64,000 nt of DNA from Desulfarculaceae bacterium (GTDB lineage: Bacteria; Desulfobacterota; Desulfarculia; Desulfarculales; Desulfarculaceae): NCBI GenBank assembly GCA_020444545.1, contig JAHLKT010000001.1, positions 372,001 to 436,000 of the forward strand, given 5' to 3'. Shown in pieces: positions 52,901 to 61,132 of this stretch. How positions within the stretch are numbered: position 1 is the first letter of the stretch; every line of letters begins with the position of its first letter. Under the pieces are notes generated by a model. The model was given only the letters and a program-made list of their open reading frames with translations. It did no database searches and was not told where the DNA came from. A program made the position numbers and the translations under genes.

Positions 52901-52905
52901 AATAG
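46918..52905 (+). CDS. PocR / 11x PAS hybrid sensor histidine kinase with receiver domain
   Basis: 1,995 residues. An N-terminal PocR-type sensory domain (~20-180; CQGGLELFGVPIMAGEVVVG) is followed by eleven PAS-PAC units beginning near residues 205, 337, 463, 592, 721, 847, 974, 1091, 1218, 1347 and 1474, each ending in an ITERKKAEEEL-like linker. The kinase has H1632 (GGIAHDFNNIL), an N-box (NLCTNAAQAL), DNGPGM and FDPFFTTKEPG. A C-terminal receiver has LVDDEP and phospho-acceptor D1922 (LLTDLTMP). No transmembrane helix, so cytoplasmic. No separate response regulator is adjacent. Start ATG 46918 lacks a strong SD. Ligand unknown. Confidence 0.93.
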   Translation: MCREQQVLATEPKLGNDGSLPHRLILESVGEDTLTQVASDYLDLLGTAAVIHEKNGSLALSVFASDWCRLLCDAPCLASQGESARQSPEETSCWDECSRRAMETGGPVEVACQGGLELFGVPIMAGEVVVGAISFAHGQPPEDPAEQARLAEAHSLDPAVLQAETGKLPPKSPAIVERAKRRLATSARLIGSVVQAELTSRALRENEEKFRLLTENMSDIVWTTDLAFQTTYMSPSAEWVLGFSSQEREALTLEQKITPESVRKLYDLFKGKTPPEARGSRPGDPLKMEMEYYRKDGSTVLMENIITAMHDSKGEIIGFHGVSRDITERKKAQEELTRREETLRGIFDTVQAGIILVDDQGVITLANPRMAQMLGVRQAELIGTPYLGHVAQDQIPHADRAMRQLMAGEVDQASQERLYRRADGSRFWGHLTGQRLHHADGSFWALVGVIQDITERRRADKAIRKSEARFRQLVENISEVFWVGSPDWQEVSYVSPSYEQVWGRSRQGLYDEPTSWMELLPDEDRQAVTDYIQAADPGQPGTFPLYRLQREDGETRWISARYYPVRDESGKVVSICGIAEDITRQKQAEQELRQTLERLKSHLENSPLGVVEFDSEYKVIYWSPQAEEIFGWKAEEMLGRFIGDVRFIHEDDADQVYRLFKEMESGHLKSNTNFNRNYRKDGTVIDCAWYNSAPLDENGELISVFCSVLDITERKRDEQRLKDSEERYRLLFQSMLSGFSLHEIITDDDGKPVDYTFLEMNPAFERFTGLKAEEVRGRTVREVWPDIEDSWIETYGEVALTGRPARFDDYSQALGRHFEVAAYSPAPGQFATVFQDVSERKQAEEALKQSEEKFRSAFDNAGVGMALVDMEGYFLSANSALCEMLGYDPEEFRSLRFLEISHPDDRAESWDQVKLILKGGPESFSLQKRYLHKDGRIIWGRANVSLVRGTDGEPLFAVVQIADITETKEAQEELAEIFNMSLDPICVADINSATFLKVNPAFTATLGYSEQELLGVSFMEFVHPDDVQPTLDVLEKELSRGNMVINFTNRYRRKDGEYVWLNWNSHPDMEKGITYAVAHDITEQRRYERELEEREALLNEVGSIAKIGGWEMDLVTRRSKWTKGTYDIVEIEPGQPIPGPDDHIAFYLPQYRDIVREAMRALEEDDVPLDFEAEALTPKGNVKWCRALGRAQRVGGKAVRLYGTFQDITERKKAEEELHESEQKFRLVTETIQDVFWLSTCGVEEMIYVSPAYENVWGLSLEELYRSPRAFLESLHPDDKEGYLKTIGEYHRRGKAYECSYRILRKGGEIRWIEEKGYPVAEPSGRTRLMTGVCTDITERKKAEEALRESRLWLETIFNAQEDAIFVTTPGRRTVQVNPAAGEMFGYSDQELFERSTELVHVDQAHYEEFGRRITQAFERGETAHFEYEMMRKNGEVFPTEHTVSMLKSELGEPMGILSVVRDITQRKRAEEALAQTQERFRQLMEQSPSVIEIYDLDGTQIMANRAYEELWGFPASHTKGRFNLFKSEEFLRLGLEPYARRAYEGEAVDIPPYRFDGTGPTEGRGRGRTRWLKTRLYPLKDGQGRVQNLVITHEDYTEVKEAEQQNRELEAQLRQSQKLEAVGTLAGGIAHDFNNILAAIMGYAELTQDDLPAGHPGHESIEQILKATRRARDLTRQVLNFSRPGEEHQRPMQLAVLVRETLKLLRPSIPAYVDFRSVIRDEKLMIKADQSQMHQVLLNLCTNAAQALNEGGVIEVGLEKVELDPEDPQAPPGLPSGVYQMLWVKDNGPGMEQGTLARIFDPFFTTKEPGMGSGMGLSVVHGIVQAHDGAVAVESELGQGSVFRVYLPVLSKGELSGEAAPDAPPRGSEHVLLVDDEPALVDVGRHVLERLGYRVTAATSSREALGLFQEAPGEFDLLLTDLTMPGLTGTALAERILAIRPDMPVILCTGYSYEHVTEAQMQAMGIRRLAHKPLRAAEIAEIIREVLDEPPDRQ

Positions 52906-52950
52906 GCCCGGAAGTTTGCATTCCCCGCCCGGGGCAGGCATAACCTAGAT

Positions 52951-53862
52951 ATGGCTCATTCGTCCAAATTCATCATCCACGCCGCCTTGGTGGGCAACCT
53001 GTTGGTGGCGGCCACCAAGTTCGTGGCCGCCTACTTCACCCGCAGCTCGGCCATGATCTCCGAGGGCATCCACTCCCTAGTGGACACGGGCAACCAGGCG
53101 CTATTGCTCTGGGGCCTGAGGCAGTCGGCCCGCCCGGCCGAGCCCGACTTCCCCTTCGGCCACGGCAAGGAGATCTACTTCTGGAGCTTCGTGGTGGCGG
53201 TGCTCATCTTCGCGGTGGGCGCGGGGGTCTCGCTCTACGAGGGCGTGCTGCACATCCTGCAGCCGGTGCCCATCGAGAACATCATGGTGAACTACATCGT
53301 GCTGGTCTGCGCCATGGGCTTCGAGGGCATGGCCTGGCTCTTCGCCATGCGCGAGTTCAAGCGCACCAAGGGGCGCGACGGCTACTTCCAGGCGGTGCAC
53401 AAGGGCAAGGACCCCACCCTGTTCGTGGTGGTGTTCGAGGACTCGGCGGCCATGCTGGGCCTGTTGGTGGCCCTGGGCGGCAACTTGCTCTACCAGCTCA
53501 CCGGCAACCCCTATTTCGACGGCGGGGCCTCCATCGTCATCGGGCTGATATTGGGGGCCACGGCCATCTGGCTGGCCTACGAGACCAAGGGGCTGTTGAT
53601 CGGGGAGCGGGCGGCGCGCCAAGTGATCAGCGGCATCACCGCCGCGCTTACCGCCCACCCGGTGGTGAGTCACGTCAACGAGGTGCTGACCATGCACCTG
53701 GGGCCCGAGGACATCCTGGCCAACATCAGCGTGGACCTGGACGACCACGCCAACGGCGGAGAGATCGAGAAGGCCCTGGCCGAGATCGAGGCCCGCATCA
53801 AGGCGGACTATCCCCAGGTGAAAAACATCTACATCAAGGCCCAGGCGCGGCCTCCGCTCTAG
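52951..53862 (+). CDS. Cation diffusion facilitator (CDF) family transporter
   Basis: 303 residues, six helices followed by a cytoplasmic ferredoxin-like domain (~210-300). Metal-site motifs: SEGIHSLVDTGNQALLLWG in helix 2 (His-x3-Asp type) and FEDSAAMLGLLVAL in helix 5. Exports Zn2+, Fe2+ or another divalent metal in exchange for protons; the His/Asp set suggests Zn/Fe but does not settle it. The stop codon overlaps the convergent TRAP permease gene by 4 nt. Confidence 0.92.
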   Translation: MAHSSKFIIHAALVGNLLVAATKFVAAYFTRSSAMISEGIHSLVDTGNQALLLWGLRQSARPAEPDFPFGHGKEIYFWSFVVAVLIFAVGAGVSLYEGVLHILQPVPIENIMVNYIVLVCAMGFEGMAWLFAMREFKRTKGRDGYFQAVHKGKDPTLFVVVFEDSAAMLGLLVALGGNLLYQLTGNPYFDGGASIVIGLILGATAIWLAYETKGLLIGERAARQVISGITAALTAHPVVSHVNEVLTMHLGPEDILANISVDLDDHANGGEIEKALAEIEARIKADYPQVKNIYIKAQARPPL

Positions 53863-55919
53863 GCGGCCGCCCGCCTCAGCCCCCACTTCTGACCCAGCCA
53901 CACCAGCAGGAACGTGGCGGTGCCCAGGGCCTGGGCCGCGGCCGCGCCGGGCAAGCCCAGCCAGGCGGCCGAGGCCTCGGGCCGGAGGATCACCGCCGCC
54001 GCCGTCAGCAGCGCCAGGGTCTCCCACCAGCGGTTGCGGCGGCTAAGGAAGCCCTGGGTGGCGCTGGCAAAGGCGAACATGGCCGCCACCCCGCTGAGCC
54101 CCACCCACAGCCCCAGCCACCAGGAATGCACCCCGATCAGGAGCAGCTGGGTGTTGAAGATGAACATGAAGGGCAGGATGGCGGTGCGCAGGTCGTAGGT
54201 GAAGCTTTGCAGGCCGGTGGGGATGGGGTTGGAGCGGGCGATGGCGCTGGCCGCGTAGGCGGCCAGGCCCACCGGCGGGGTGTCGTCGGCCAGGATGCCG
54301 AAGTAGAACACGAACAGATGGGCCGCGATCAGCGGCACCACCAGCCCGGCCGAGGGGCCCAGCTCCACGATGACCACGGCCATCAGGGAGGCCATGACGA
54401 TGTAGGTGGCCGTGGTGGGCAGGCCCATGCCCATGATGAGGCAGGCAAAGGCGGTCAGCGCCAGGAGCAGGTAGAGGTTGTCCCCGGCCACGATCTCCAC
54501 GATCTCGGTGATCAGCCCGCCCAGGCCCATGTTGACCACCCCCACGATGAGCCCGGCCCCGGCCACGGCCACGCCGATGCCCATCATGTTGCGCCCGCCG
54601 GCCACCAGGGACTGCCACAAAACGTTCCCCGCCCGCCTGAGCCCCACGGCCCAGCCCTCGCCCCCGCGCATTGCCCGCCAAAGGTTCAGGGCCACGATGA
54701 GCCCGGCCAGGACCACGATGGCCCGGAACACGGCCAGGGCCGGGCTGTGGCGCAGGATCATGAGCTCGTAGATGAGCACCGCCAGGGGGGCCAGAAAATG
54801 GAAGCCCGAGCGCAGGGTGGGCCAGAAAAGGGGCAGCTCGGCGCGGGGCACGCTGGCCAGGCCCAGCTTGCCCGCCTCCAGGTGGGTGATGAAAAACAGG
54901 GTGCAGTAGCTTAAGAGCGCGGGCAGCGCCGCCGCCTTGACCACGGCCATGTACTCCAGGTTGCAGTACTCGGCGATGATGAAGGCGGCCGCGCCCATGA
55001 TGGGCGGCATGAGCTGGCCGTCGGTGGAGGCGGCCACTTCTATGGCCGCGGCCTTTTTGGGCGGATAGCCCGCCGAGGTCATCAGGGGGATGGTGAAGGT
55101 GCCGGTGGTCACCACGTTGGCGATGGAGCTGCCCGAGACCAGGCCGGTGAGGCCCGAGGCCATCACCGCCGCCTTGGCCGGGCCGCCCTTGAACGAGCCC
55201 AGCAGGCTGAAGGCCAGGCGCACGAAGTAGCGCCCCCCGCCCGCCCGCTCCATCATGGCCCCGAACAACACGAAGAGAAACACGATGCTGGCCGACACGT
55301 CCAGGGGGATGCCGTAGATGCCCTCGGTGGACATGGTCTCCTGGCCCATGAAGCGGCTCAGGCTCACGCCCTTGAAGGCGATGGCGTCGGGCATGTAGGG
55401 GCCGAAAAAGGCGTAGACCATGAAGGCCAGGGCCACCAGCACCAGAGCCGGGCCCAGGGCGCGGCGCACCGCCTCCAGCAAGAGCACCACCAGCACCCCG
55501 CCGGCCACCAGGTCGCGGGTGAGGGGGTCGCCCTGGCGCATGGCCAGGCCTTGGTGGTCCAGGGCGATGTAGAGCGCGGCCAGCCCGGCCACCCCGGCCA
55601 GGACCAGGTCCAGAAGCACCACGCGCTTTCGCTGGGAGAAGTAGATCAAACGGCCGTTCAGGTCGCGCTGCTTGATGGCCGGGAAGCAGAGATAGACCAG
55701 CACCAGGGCAAAGGCCAGGTGCACCGCCCGCACGTAGACCGTTTCCAGGAGGATGGCCCAAGGCAACAAAAGCTGGAACCCCGACCAGGCGGCGGCCACG
55801 ACGGGGATCAGGCCCCGCTGCCATCCTTGGGGATCGCGCAGGCCCAGGTCGGCCGCCGCCGCGGCCTGGGCTTGGGCCACGCCGGAATCGAGGGAAGTTG
55901 GCTCCTGAGTGGAAGTCAC
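53859..55919 (-). CDS. TRAP transporter fused permease (DctQM-type, TAXI class)
   Basis: 686 residues, about 16 or more helices. The N-terminal part corresponds to the small DctQ subunit and the rest to the large DctM subunit: GLVSGSSIANVVTTGTFTIPL, PPIMGAAAFIIAEY, MGLPTTATYIV, FYFGILADDTPPVGLAAYAA. Secondary, Na+-driven uptake of an organic acid. It forms a two-gene operon with the TAXI binding protein 18 nt upstream. The substrate is unknown. Confidence 0.94.
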   Translation of the reverse strand: MTSTQEPTSLDSGVAQAQAAAAADLGLRDPQGWQRGLIPVVAAAWSGFQLLLPWAILLETVYVRAVHLAFALVLVYLCFPAIKQRDLNGRLIYFSQRKRVVLLDLVLAGVAGLAALYIALDHQGLAMRQGDPLTRDLVAGGVLVVLLLEAVRRALGPALVLVALAFMVYAFFGPYMPDAIAFKGVSLSRFMGQETMSTEGIYGIPLDVSASIVFLFVLFGAMMERAGGGRYFVRLAFSLLGSFKGGPAKAAVMASGLTGLVSGSSIANVVTTGTFTIPLMTSAGYPPKKAAAIEVAASTDGQLMPPIMGAAAFIIAEYCNLEYMAVVKAAALPALLSYCTLFFITHLEAGKLGLASVPRAELPLFWPTLRSGFHFLAPLAVLIYELMILRHSPALAVFRAIVVLAGLIVALNLWRAMRGGEGWAVGLRRAGNVLWQSLVAGGRNMMGIGVAVAGAGLIVGVVNMGLGGLITEIVEIVAGDNLYLLLALTAFACLIMGMGLPTTATYIVMASLMAVVIVELGPSAGLVVPLIAAHLFVFYFGILADDTPPVGLAAYAASAIARSNPIPTGLQSFTYDLRTAILPFMFIFNTQLLLIGVHSWWLGLWVGLSGVAAMFAFASATQGFLSRRNRWWETLALLTAAAVILRPEASAAWLGLPGAAAAQALGTATFLLVWLGQKWGLRRAAA

Positions 55920-55937
55920 CTTAGGCAGGGTTGCCCC

Positions 55938-56909
55938 CTATTTGAGGCCAGCCTCTTGGTAATACTTGAGCGCGCCCGGATGCAGCGGGGCGCTCAGGCC
56001 CTGAAGCATCTCTTGGGGCGCGAGCACCTCCAGGGCGGGGTGCAGCTTCTTTAGCGCGGCCAGGTTGCTGAACACCGTCTTGGTGAGGGCGTAGACCACA
56101 TCGTCGGGCATGTCGGCACGGGTGACAAAGGTGGCCTTGACCGCGAAGGTGGGCACGTCCTGCTTATTCAGGGCCGATTCGTAGAAGCGCACCGGGATGA
56201 AGGCCTTCACGTAGTAGGGGCGGCCGTTCAAGAGCTTGGCCAGGGCCTCGTCCGTGGTGGCCAAAAAGCGCACCTCGACCCGACCGCTGGTGGCCTCCTT
56301 GATGAGCCCGGCGGGGTTGCCCACGGTGTAGGCGAAGGCGTCCACCCGGCCGTCCTGCAACACCTTGGCCGACTCCGAGGCCTTGAGCCCCTCGGCCCGG
56401 CCCAGGCTCTCCAGGTTCAGGCCGTAGGCGGCCAGGATGTCCTTGGAGTTCTGGCGGGTGCCGGAGCCGGGGTTGCCCACGGCCACGGCCTTGCCTTTCA
56501 GGTCCGCGTAGCCCTTTATGCCGCTATTCTGGCTGGCCACCAGGAAGAAGGTCTCCGGGTGCAGGCTGAACACGGCGCGCAGCTTCTTTTGCTTGCCCTT
56601 GGCCTTCCACTCGGCCAGGCCGTGCACCGCCTCGTACTGGCGGTCGGACTGGGCCACGCCGAAGTCCAGGTCCCCGCCCAAGACCGCGTTGATGTTGAAC
56701 ACCGAGCCGCCGGTGGACTCCACGGTGACGCGCAAGCCGTACTGTTTGCCCTGGGCGTTGACCAGCTTGGCAATGGCCTTGCCCACGGGATAGTAAACCC
56801 CGGTGACCCCGCCGGTGCCGATGGTCACGAAGCGTTTGGCCGCCAGGGCGGGGGAAAAAGGCATGAGGAGCAGGCAAAGGGCGAGCAGGATTTTGAGGGC
56901 GTAAGACAT
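55938..56909 (-). CDS. TAXI-family TRAP transporter solute-binding protein
   Basis: 323 residues. A signal peptide (ALKILLALCLLLMPFSPALA) precedes the TAXI domain: RFVTIGTGGVTGVYYPVGKA, TVESTGGSVFNINAVLGGDLDFGVAQSD (cited as TVESTGGSVFN and DLDFGVAQSD), GNPGSGTRQNS. Periplasmic receptor that captures the substrate and delivers it to the fused permease encoded directly downstream. Confidence 0.95.
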   Translation of the reverse strand: MSYALKILLALCLLLMPFSPALAAKRFVTIGTGGVTGVYYPVGKAIAKLVNAQGKQYGLRVTVESTGGSVFNINAVLGGDLDFGVAQSDRQYEAVHGLAEWKAKGKQKKLRAVFSLHPETFFLVASQNSGIKGYADLKGKAVAVGNPGSGTRQNSKDILAAYGLNLESLGRAEGLKASESAKVLQDGRVDAFAYTVGNPAGLIKEATSGRVEVRFLATTDEALAKLLNGRPYYVKAFIPVRFYESALNKQDVPTFAVKATFVTRADMPDDVVYALTKTVFSNLAALKKLHPALEVLAPQEMLQGLSAPLHPGALKYYQEAGLK

Positions 56910-57025
56910 GATGGACCTTTGTCTCCAATGAGGGCGCGGCCACCCCGAGGCGGGAGCGTCCGGCTGGTTGGCTGGCAGAATAACCCATCGCTGGGACGGA
57001 GTCCAGGCGGCCGGGAGCTGAACTC

Positions 57026-58216
57026 CTAGAGGCGGGTGCGCGGAGTGCGCGGGACCTCGTGCTCCGGGGGCGGGGGCGGGGTGCCCCGGGCCAGCAGGCG
57101 GAAAAGGCTGGGCCCGATGAAGCAGGTGAGCAGGGCCAGGAGCACGATGGCGTCCTTGTCCGCCACGGTGAGCACCCCCTGGCGCAGGCCGATGGAGGCG
57201 GCGGCCACGATGAGGCTGAGCCGGGCCGACAAGAGCAGGCCGGTTTGCAACGAACCCCGGAGGCTCATGCCCTGCAAAAGGAACAGCAGCCCGGGCAGCA
57301 GCTTCACCCCCAGGGCCAGGCCCAACAGGAGCAGGGCGAAGCTGAGGCTGCCCGGCCGGGCCAGGCTGGCCAGGTCGAACTGCATGCCCACGTGGATGAA
57401 AAAGATGGGGATCAAAAAGCCGAAGCTCAGGCCCGAGAGCTTGCTTTGCAGCTGGGCCCGTTCCAGCATAACGAAGCTGATCACGCAGCCGCCCATGAAG
57501 GCGCCCAGCACCGGCTCCAGGCCGATGAGCTCGCTGAGGGCCACGAACAAGAAAAGCACCGCCAGGGTGAGGCGCACCCCCTGTTCCTGGGGGTCGTCCG
57601 AGAGCAGCAGGCGCTCGGCCAGCTCAGGCTGCCACCAGGCCCAGAGCCGCCCCAGCCACAACAGGAGGCCAAAGCCCGCGAACATGGTCAGGGGCAGGGA
57701 CAGCTGCCAAGAGAAGCCGTGGTCCATGTAGATGTCGTGAAAGGTAAGGGCCAGCAGGGTGAGAAAGTCGGCCAGGGTGGCGGCGATGAGAATGCTCTGG
57801 GCCAGGGGGCTTTTGATCAGCCCAGTCTCCTTGAGGCTAGGCAACACCAGGCCCAGGGAGGTGGTGGAGAGTACCAGGGCCATGAACAGCCCCCGGTTTA
57901 ATAGCAGCGCGGCCAGCACGGCCAGGGCCACGGTGATCGCGAACACCAAAAGCTGGAAGGCTAGCTGGCCGGGGCGCTGGCGGCCCAGGGCCTTGAAGTC
58001 GATCTCCAGGCCCGCGTGCAGCATGAGCATGAGGAAGCCCAGCTGGGCCAAAAAGGACATCCACTGGCCGTGCAGCTGGAGGTCGAACAGGCTCTTGCCC
58101 AGGATGACCCCGAAGATGATCTCCAGCACCGGGGCGGGCAGGCGCAGCAAGGAGGCCACGCCGGGCAGCAAGGCGGCGGCCACGGTGATTAGCAGCAGGG
58201 AGTAGGCTTGCTCCAC
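57026..58216 (-). CDS. CPA2-family cation:proton antiporter
   Basis: 396 residues, 11-13 helices, KefB/NhaS-like. Family blocks: PAPVLEIIFGVILGKSLFD, FLAQLGFLMLMLHAGLEID, STTSLGLVLPSLKETG, and GLEPVLGAFMGGCVISF. It lacks the C-terminal TrkA-N domain of KefB itself; that function is supplied by the next gene, whose stop is 3 nt from this start. Probably a K+ or Na+/H+ antiporter for pH or potassium control. Confidence 0.92.
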   Translation of the reverse strand: MEQAYSLLLITVAAALLPGVASLLRLPAPVLEIIFGVILGKSLFDLQLHGQWMSFLAQLGFLMLMLHAGLEIDFKALGRQRPGQLAFQLLVFAITVALAVLAALLLNRGLFMALVLSTTSLGLVLPSLKETGLIKSPLAQSILIAATLADFLTLLALTFHDIYMDHGFSWQLSLPLTMFAGFGLLLWLGRLWAWWQPELAERLLLSDDPQEQGVRLTLAVLFLFVALSELIGLEPVLGAFMGGCVISFVMLERAQLQSKLSGLSFGFLIPIFFIHVGMQFDLASLARPGSLSFALLLLGLALGVKLLPGLLFLLQGMSLRGSLQTGLLLSARLSLIVAAASIGLRQGVLTVADKDAIVLLALLTCFIGPSLFRLLARGTPPPPPEHEVPRTPRTRL

Positions 58217-58219
58217 GGC

Positions 58220-59659
58220 TCAGCTCTTTTCGGCCACCGCCAGCACCGAGCAGGCCGCCTTCTGGGCCAGGTGCTCGCCCACGTTGGGCGTGAACAGGCT
58301 GTGCCTGCGGCTGGAGCCGCCCACCACCATGAGGTCGTAATCCCCGCTGATGGCGGTGATCTGGCGCACCGGGTTGCCTTGCAGGCTAACCTCGGCCAGG
58401 TTGAGCTTTTGCTGGCGCACCGTTTCCTTGGCTTGGGCCCAGGCCTTTTCGCGCCAGACGGCCCCGTCCTCGCCCTTGATGAACTCCGGCTCCTCCACCA
58501 GGGCCACGCCCAGCTCGCCTCCGGTCTGCACCGCCACCTCGGCGGCCACCTCCAGGGCGGCCTCGGCCCGGGCGCCGCCGTTGAAAGGCACCAGGATGCG
58601 CTGGTAGGGGGCGGTGCCCGCCGAGTAGACCACCGGGGCGCAGAAGGATTCGGCCAGGCCCAGCAGGGCGCCCCCGGTCAGGGACTCCAGCCAGCTGGGC
58701 TCGTATCTGCCCAGCACCACCAGGCCCACCTTCTCCTGCTCGCAAATCTTGTGGGCGCGGGGCAACAGGCCCTCGGGCACGCTCTCCACGCGCACCGAAG
58801 CCGCGGCGGGCCACTCGTCCAGAAGGTCCTGGAAGCCGCATTGGTCCGAGCGGCAGAGGATCAGGGTCTCCTGCACCCGGCTGTTCAGCGCCCAGAAGAG
58901 CGCCTCGGTGAGCAGCCCCTCGTGCTGGTCCTGGTTTTTGGGGGTCAGCACCACCAAGAGGGTGTGGCCCCAGGACAAGGGGAAGCCGGGCAGGCCGCAG
59001 CTCAGGTCGGCGCAGATCTGGTTGAACATGTCCGCCTGGCCCAACAGCACCATCCGGTCCCCGGCCTGGATGCGCTCGCCGGGCTTGGGCAGGACCAGCT
59101 CCTTGGAGCGCATGAGCCCCACCAGGCGCCAGTCCGGCCCGCGCAGGGAGCGGGCCAGCCGCCCCACCATGTGGGGCGCGTCGGCGGTGTCCATCTCCAG
59201 CATGGCCCCGCGCCCCAGGGACAGGGGCGTGACCCGCACCCCCGGGTTTTCCAGGAAGTGGTGCACCTCCCGGGCCAGGCTGGCGCTGGCCAAGAGGGCC
59301 TCGGCCCCCAGCTGACGGAACAGGTCCTGGTTCACCGCCTCGTTGTACAGGGCCAGCACGTGGTCCACCTTGGCCTCGGCGGCGGCCGAGGCCACGGCCA
59401 GGTTCACCTGGTCGTCGGGCCCCAGGGCCAAGACATAATCCTGCCCGGCCAGAGCGGCCTCCTGGAGCACCACCGGGCTGGAGGGATCGCCCTCCACGCT
59501 CCGGGCCCGGCCGGCAAAGGCGGCCTCCGCCCGCTCCAGCTCGGCCTGGCGGGCCCCCACCAGGGTGACCTCCCAGCCCTCGCCCAGGCGTTTGAGCAGC
59601 TCACGGGTCACCGCGCCGTCGCCGCAGATCATCAGTTTGCGTTGGGACTGCTGGTTCAT
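58220..59659 (-). CDS. TrkA-N/TrkA-C and universal stress domain protein, antiporter partner
   Basis: 479 residues. An N-terminal TrkA-N-like Rossmann domain (~5-125; LMICGDGAVTRELLKRL) is followed by a TrkA-C domain (~135-215; LVLPKPGERIQAGDRMVLLG) and two universal-stress-type alpha/beta halves (~235-360 and ~365-475; ILVPFNGGARAEAALEVAAE, DLMVVGGSSRRHSLF with the GSxxRxxxF nucleotide pattern). It likely gates the adjacent CPA2 antiporter in response to NAD(H) or ATP. Start ATG 59659; no SD seen. Confidence 0.88.
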   Translation of the reverse strand: MNQQSQRKLMICGDGAVTRELLKRLGEGWEVTLVGARQAELERAEAAFAGRARSVEGDPSSPVVLQEAALAGQDYVLALGPDDQVNLAVASAAAEAKVDHVLALYNEAVNQDLFRQLGAEALLASASLAREVHHFLENPGVRVTPLSLGRGAMLEMDTADAPHMVGRLARSLRGPDWRLVGLMRSKELVLPKPGERIQAGDRMVLLGQADMFNQICADLSCGLPGFPLSWGHTLLVVLTPKNQDQHEGLLTEALFWALNSRVQETLILCRSDQCGFQDLLDEWPAAASVRVESVPEGLLPRAHKICEQEKVGLVVLGRYEPSWLESLTGGALLGLAESFCAPVVYSAGTAPYQRILVPFNGGARAEAALEVAAEVAVQTGGELGVALVEEPEFIKGEDGAVWREKAWAQAKETVRQQKLNLAEVSLQGNPVRQITAISGDYDLMVVGGSSRRHSLFTPNVGEHLAQKAACSVLAVAEKS

Positions 59660-59821
59660 GGGGCATATTGTGGCCTGTCGCGGACCGATGCACAACCCCG
59701 CCCGCCCCTGGCCGCGCAAAAAGGAGGCTTTTCCCTTGTCTGGAGCCGGACGCCTTCGCACAATGGTCTATAGTAAAGGAACCGCCGGACGCCCCCGGCT
59801 TTTGCCCATTGGGAGACCACC

Positions 59822-61132
59822 TTGCGCCCTCGCCTTTTCAGATGCCTGCCCCTGCTTCTGGCCGCCCTACTCCTGGCCTGCCTGTCCGGCGCGGCCTGGG
59901 GAGCGGACCGGCTGGGCTCTCCGGAGATAAAGCCCGGCAGCGTGGCGGAGCGCGAGACGGCCCGCGCCTTGAAGGCGGTGTTCGCCCAGGTGCCCGAGTT
60001 CGCGGGCATCCGGCTCCGGGTGAAAGACGGCGTGGTGACCCTGAGCGGCCACACTGCCTCCCTGGCGGCCAACCAGGAGGCGGTGAAGGTCGCGGCCAAG
60101 ATGGCCGGGGTGGTCTACGTGGTGGACGACATCGTGGTGGAGGCCCGGGTGGGCTCCTATCTGGGCCCCGCCTGGGCCAAGCTGCGCCAGGTGCTGGAGC
60201 AGGCGATGAGCTTCGCGCCCCTGGTGGGCATCGCGCTGCTGTTGGTGCTGGCCTTTTATGCCGCCGGGCGGATGCTCACCGCCTGGGAGCTGCCCTACCG
60301 CCGCCTGGGCAACAGGCTCCTATTGCAAAACCTGGTGCGCCAGTTGGTGCGCTACGCCTTCGTGTTCTGCGGGCTGCTCATCGCCCTGGAGATATTGGGC
60401 CTCACCGCCCTGATCGGGGCCTTCATGGGCGCGGCGGGCATCGTGGGCCTGGCCCTGGGTTTCGCCTTCAAGGACATCGCCGAGAACTACGTGGCCGGCT
60501 TCCTCCTGGGGGTGCGCAGCCCCTTCGACTACCAGGACTGGATCGCGGTGGGGCCCCACGAGGGCTCGGTGATCCGGGTGACCGCCCGCGAGGTGGTGAT
60601 CATGACTCTGCAAGGCAACCACGTGCGCATCCCCAACTCCCAGGTGTTCAAGAGCGTGGTCTACAACTACACCCGCAACCCGCTCCGGCGCTTTGACATC
60701 GACCTGGGCGTGGGGGTGGAGGAAGACCTGAGCCGGGTGCAGGAGATCGGCTGCGGGGTCATCGCGGCCATGAAGGGGGTGGTGGCCGATCCGCCGCCGG
60801 GGATGCGCAACCGCGAGTTCGGCGACAGCGCCATGATGGTGCGCTTTTTCGGTTGGGTGGACCAGACCCAGGCCGACTTCATCAAGGTGCGCTCCGAGGC
60901 GGTGCGTATGCTCAAGGAGGCCCTGGACAGCGAGGGCGTGGATGTGCCGGTGCCCATCGCCAAGGTGATCAACGCGGTGGAGCCCCAGTCCCCCAAGCCC
61001 AAGGCCGGGGCGCGCCGCGAGCTGATGCGCGACGCGGGCCGGGCCGACGTGTCCCGCGAGTCCTATCTGGAAGAGCAGATCGCCCAGGACAAGGCCCAAA
61101 GCGGCGAAAAAGACCTGCTGCCGGGCAAGTGA
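59822..61132 (+). CDS. BON-domain MscS-family mechanosensitive channel
   Basis: 436 residues. Signal peptide (LLLAALLLACLSGAAWG), a BON domain (~38-100; LRVKDGVVTLSGHTASLAAN) thought to bind the envelope or lipid, three helices, and an MscS core: ALIGAFMGAAGIVGLALGFA (pore), NYVAGFLLGVRSPFDYQDWI, NHVRIPNSQVFKSVVYNYTR. Start TTG 59822 is supported by GGGAGA six bases upstream. It is divergent from the antiporter operon, so osmotic and ion homeostasis genes are grouped. Confidence 0.92.
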   Translation: MRPRLFRCLPLLLAALLLACLSGAAWGADRLGSPEIKPGSVAERETARALKAVFAQVPEFAGIRLRVKDGVVTLSGHTASLAANQEAVKVAAKMAGVVYVVDDIVVEARVGSYLGPAWAKLRQVLEQAMSFAPLVGIALLLVLAFYAAGRMLTAWELPYRRLGNRLLLQNLVRQLVRYAFVFCGLLIALEILGLTALIGAFMGAAGIVGLALGFAFKDIAENYVAGFLLGVRSPFDYQDWIAVGPHEGSVIRVTAREVVIMTLQGNHVRIPNSQVFKSVVYNYTRNPLRRFDIDLGVGVEEDLSRVQEIGCGVIAAMKGVVADPPPGMRNREFGDSAMMVRFFGWVDQTQADFIKVRSEAVRMLKEALDSEGVDVPVPIAKVINAVEPQSPKPKAGARRELMRDAGRADVSRESYLEEQIAQDKAQSGEKDLLPGK

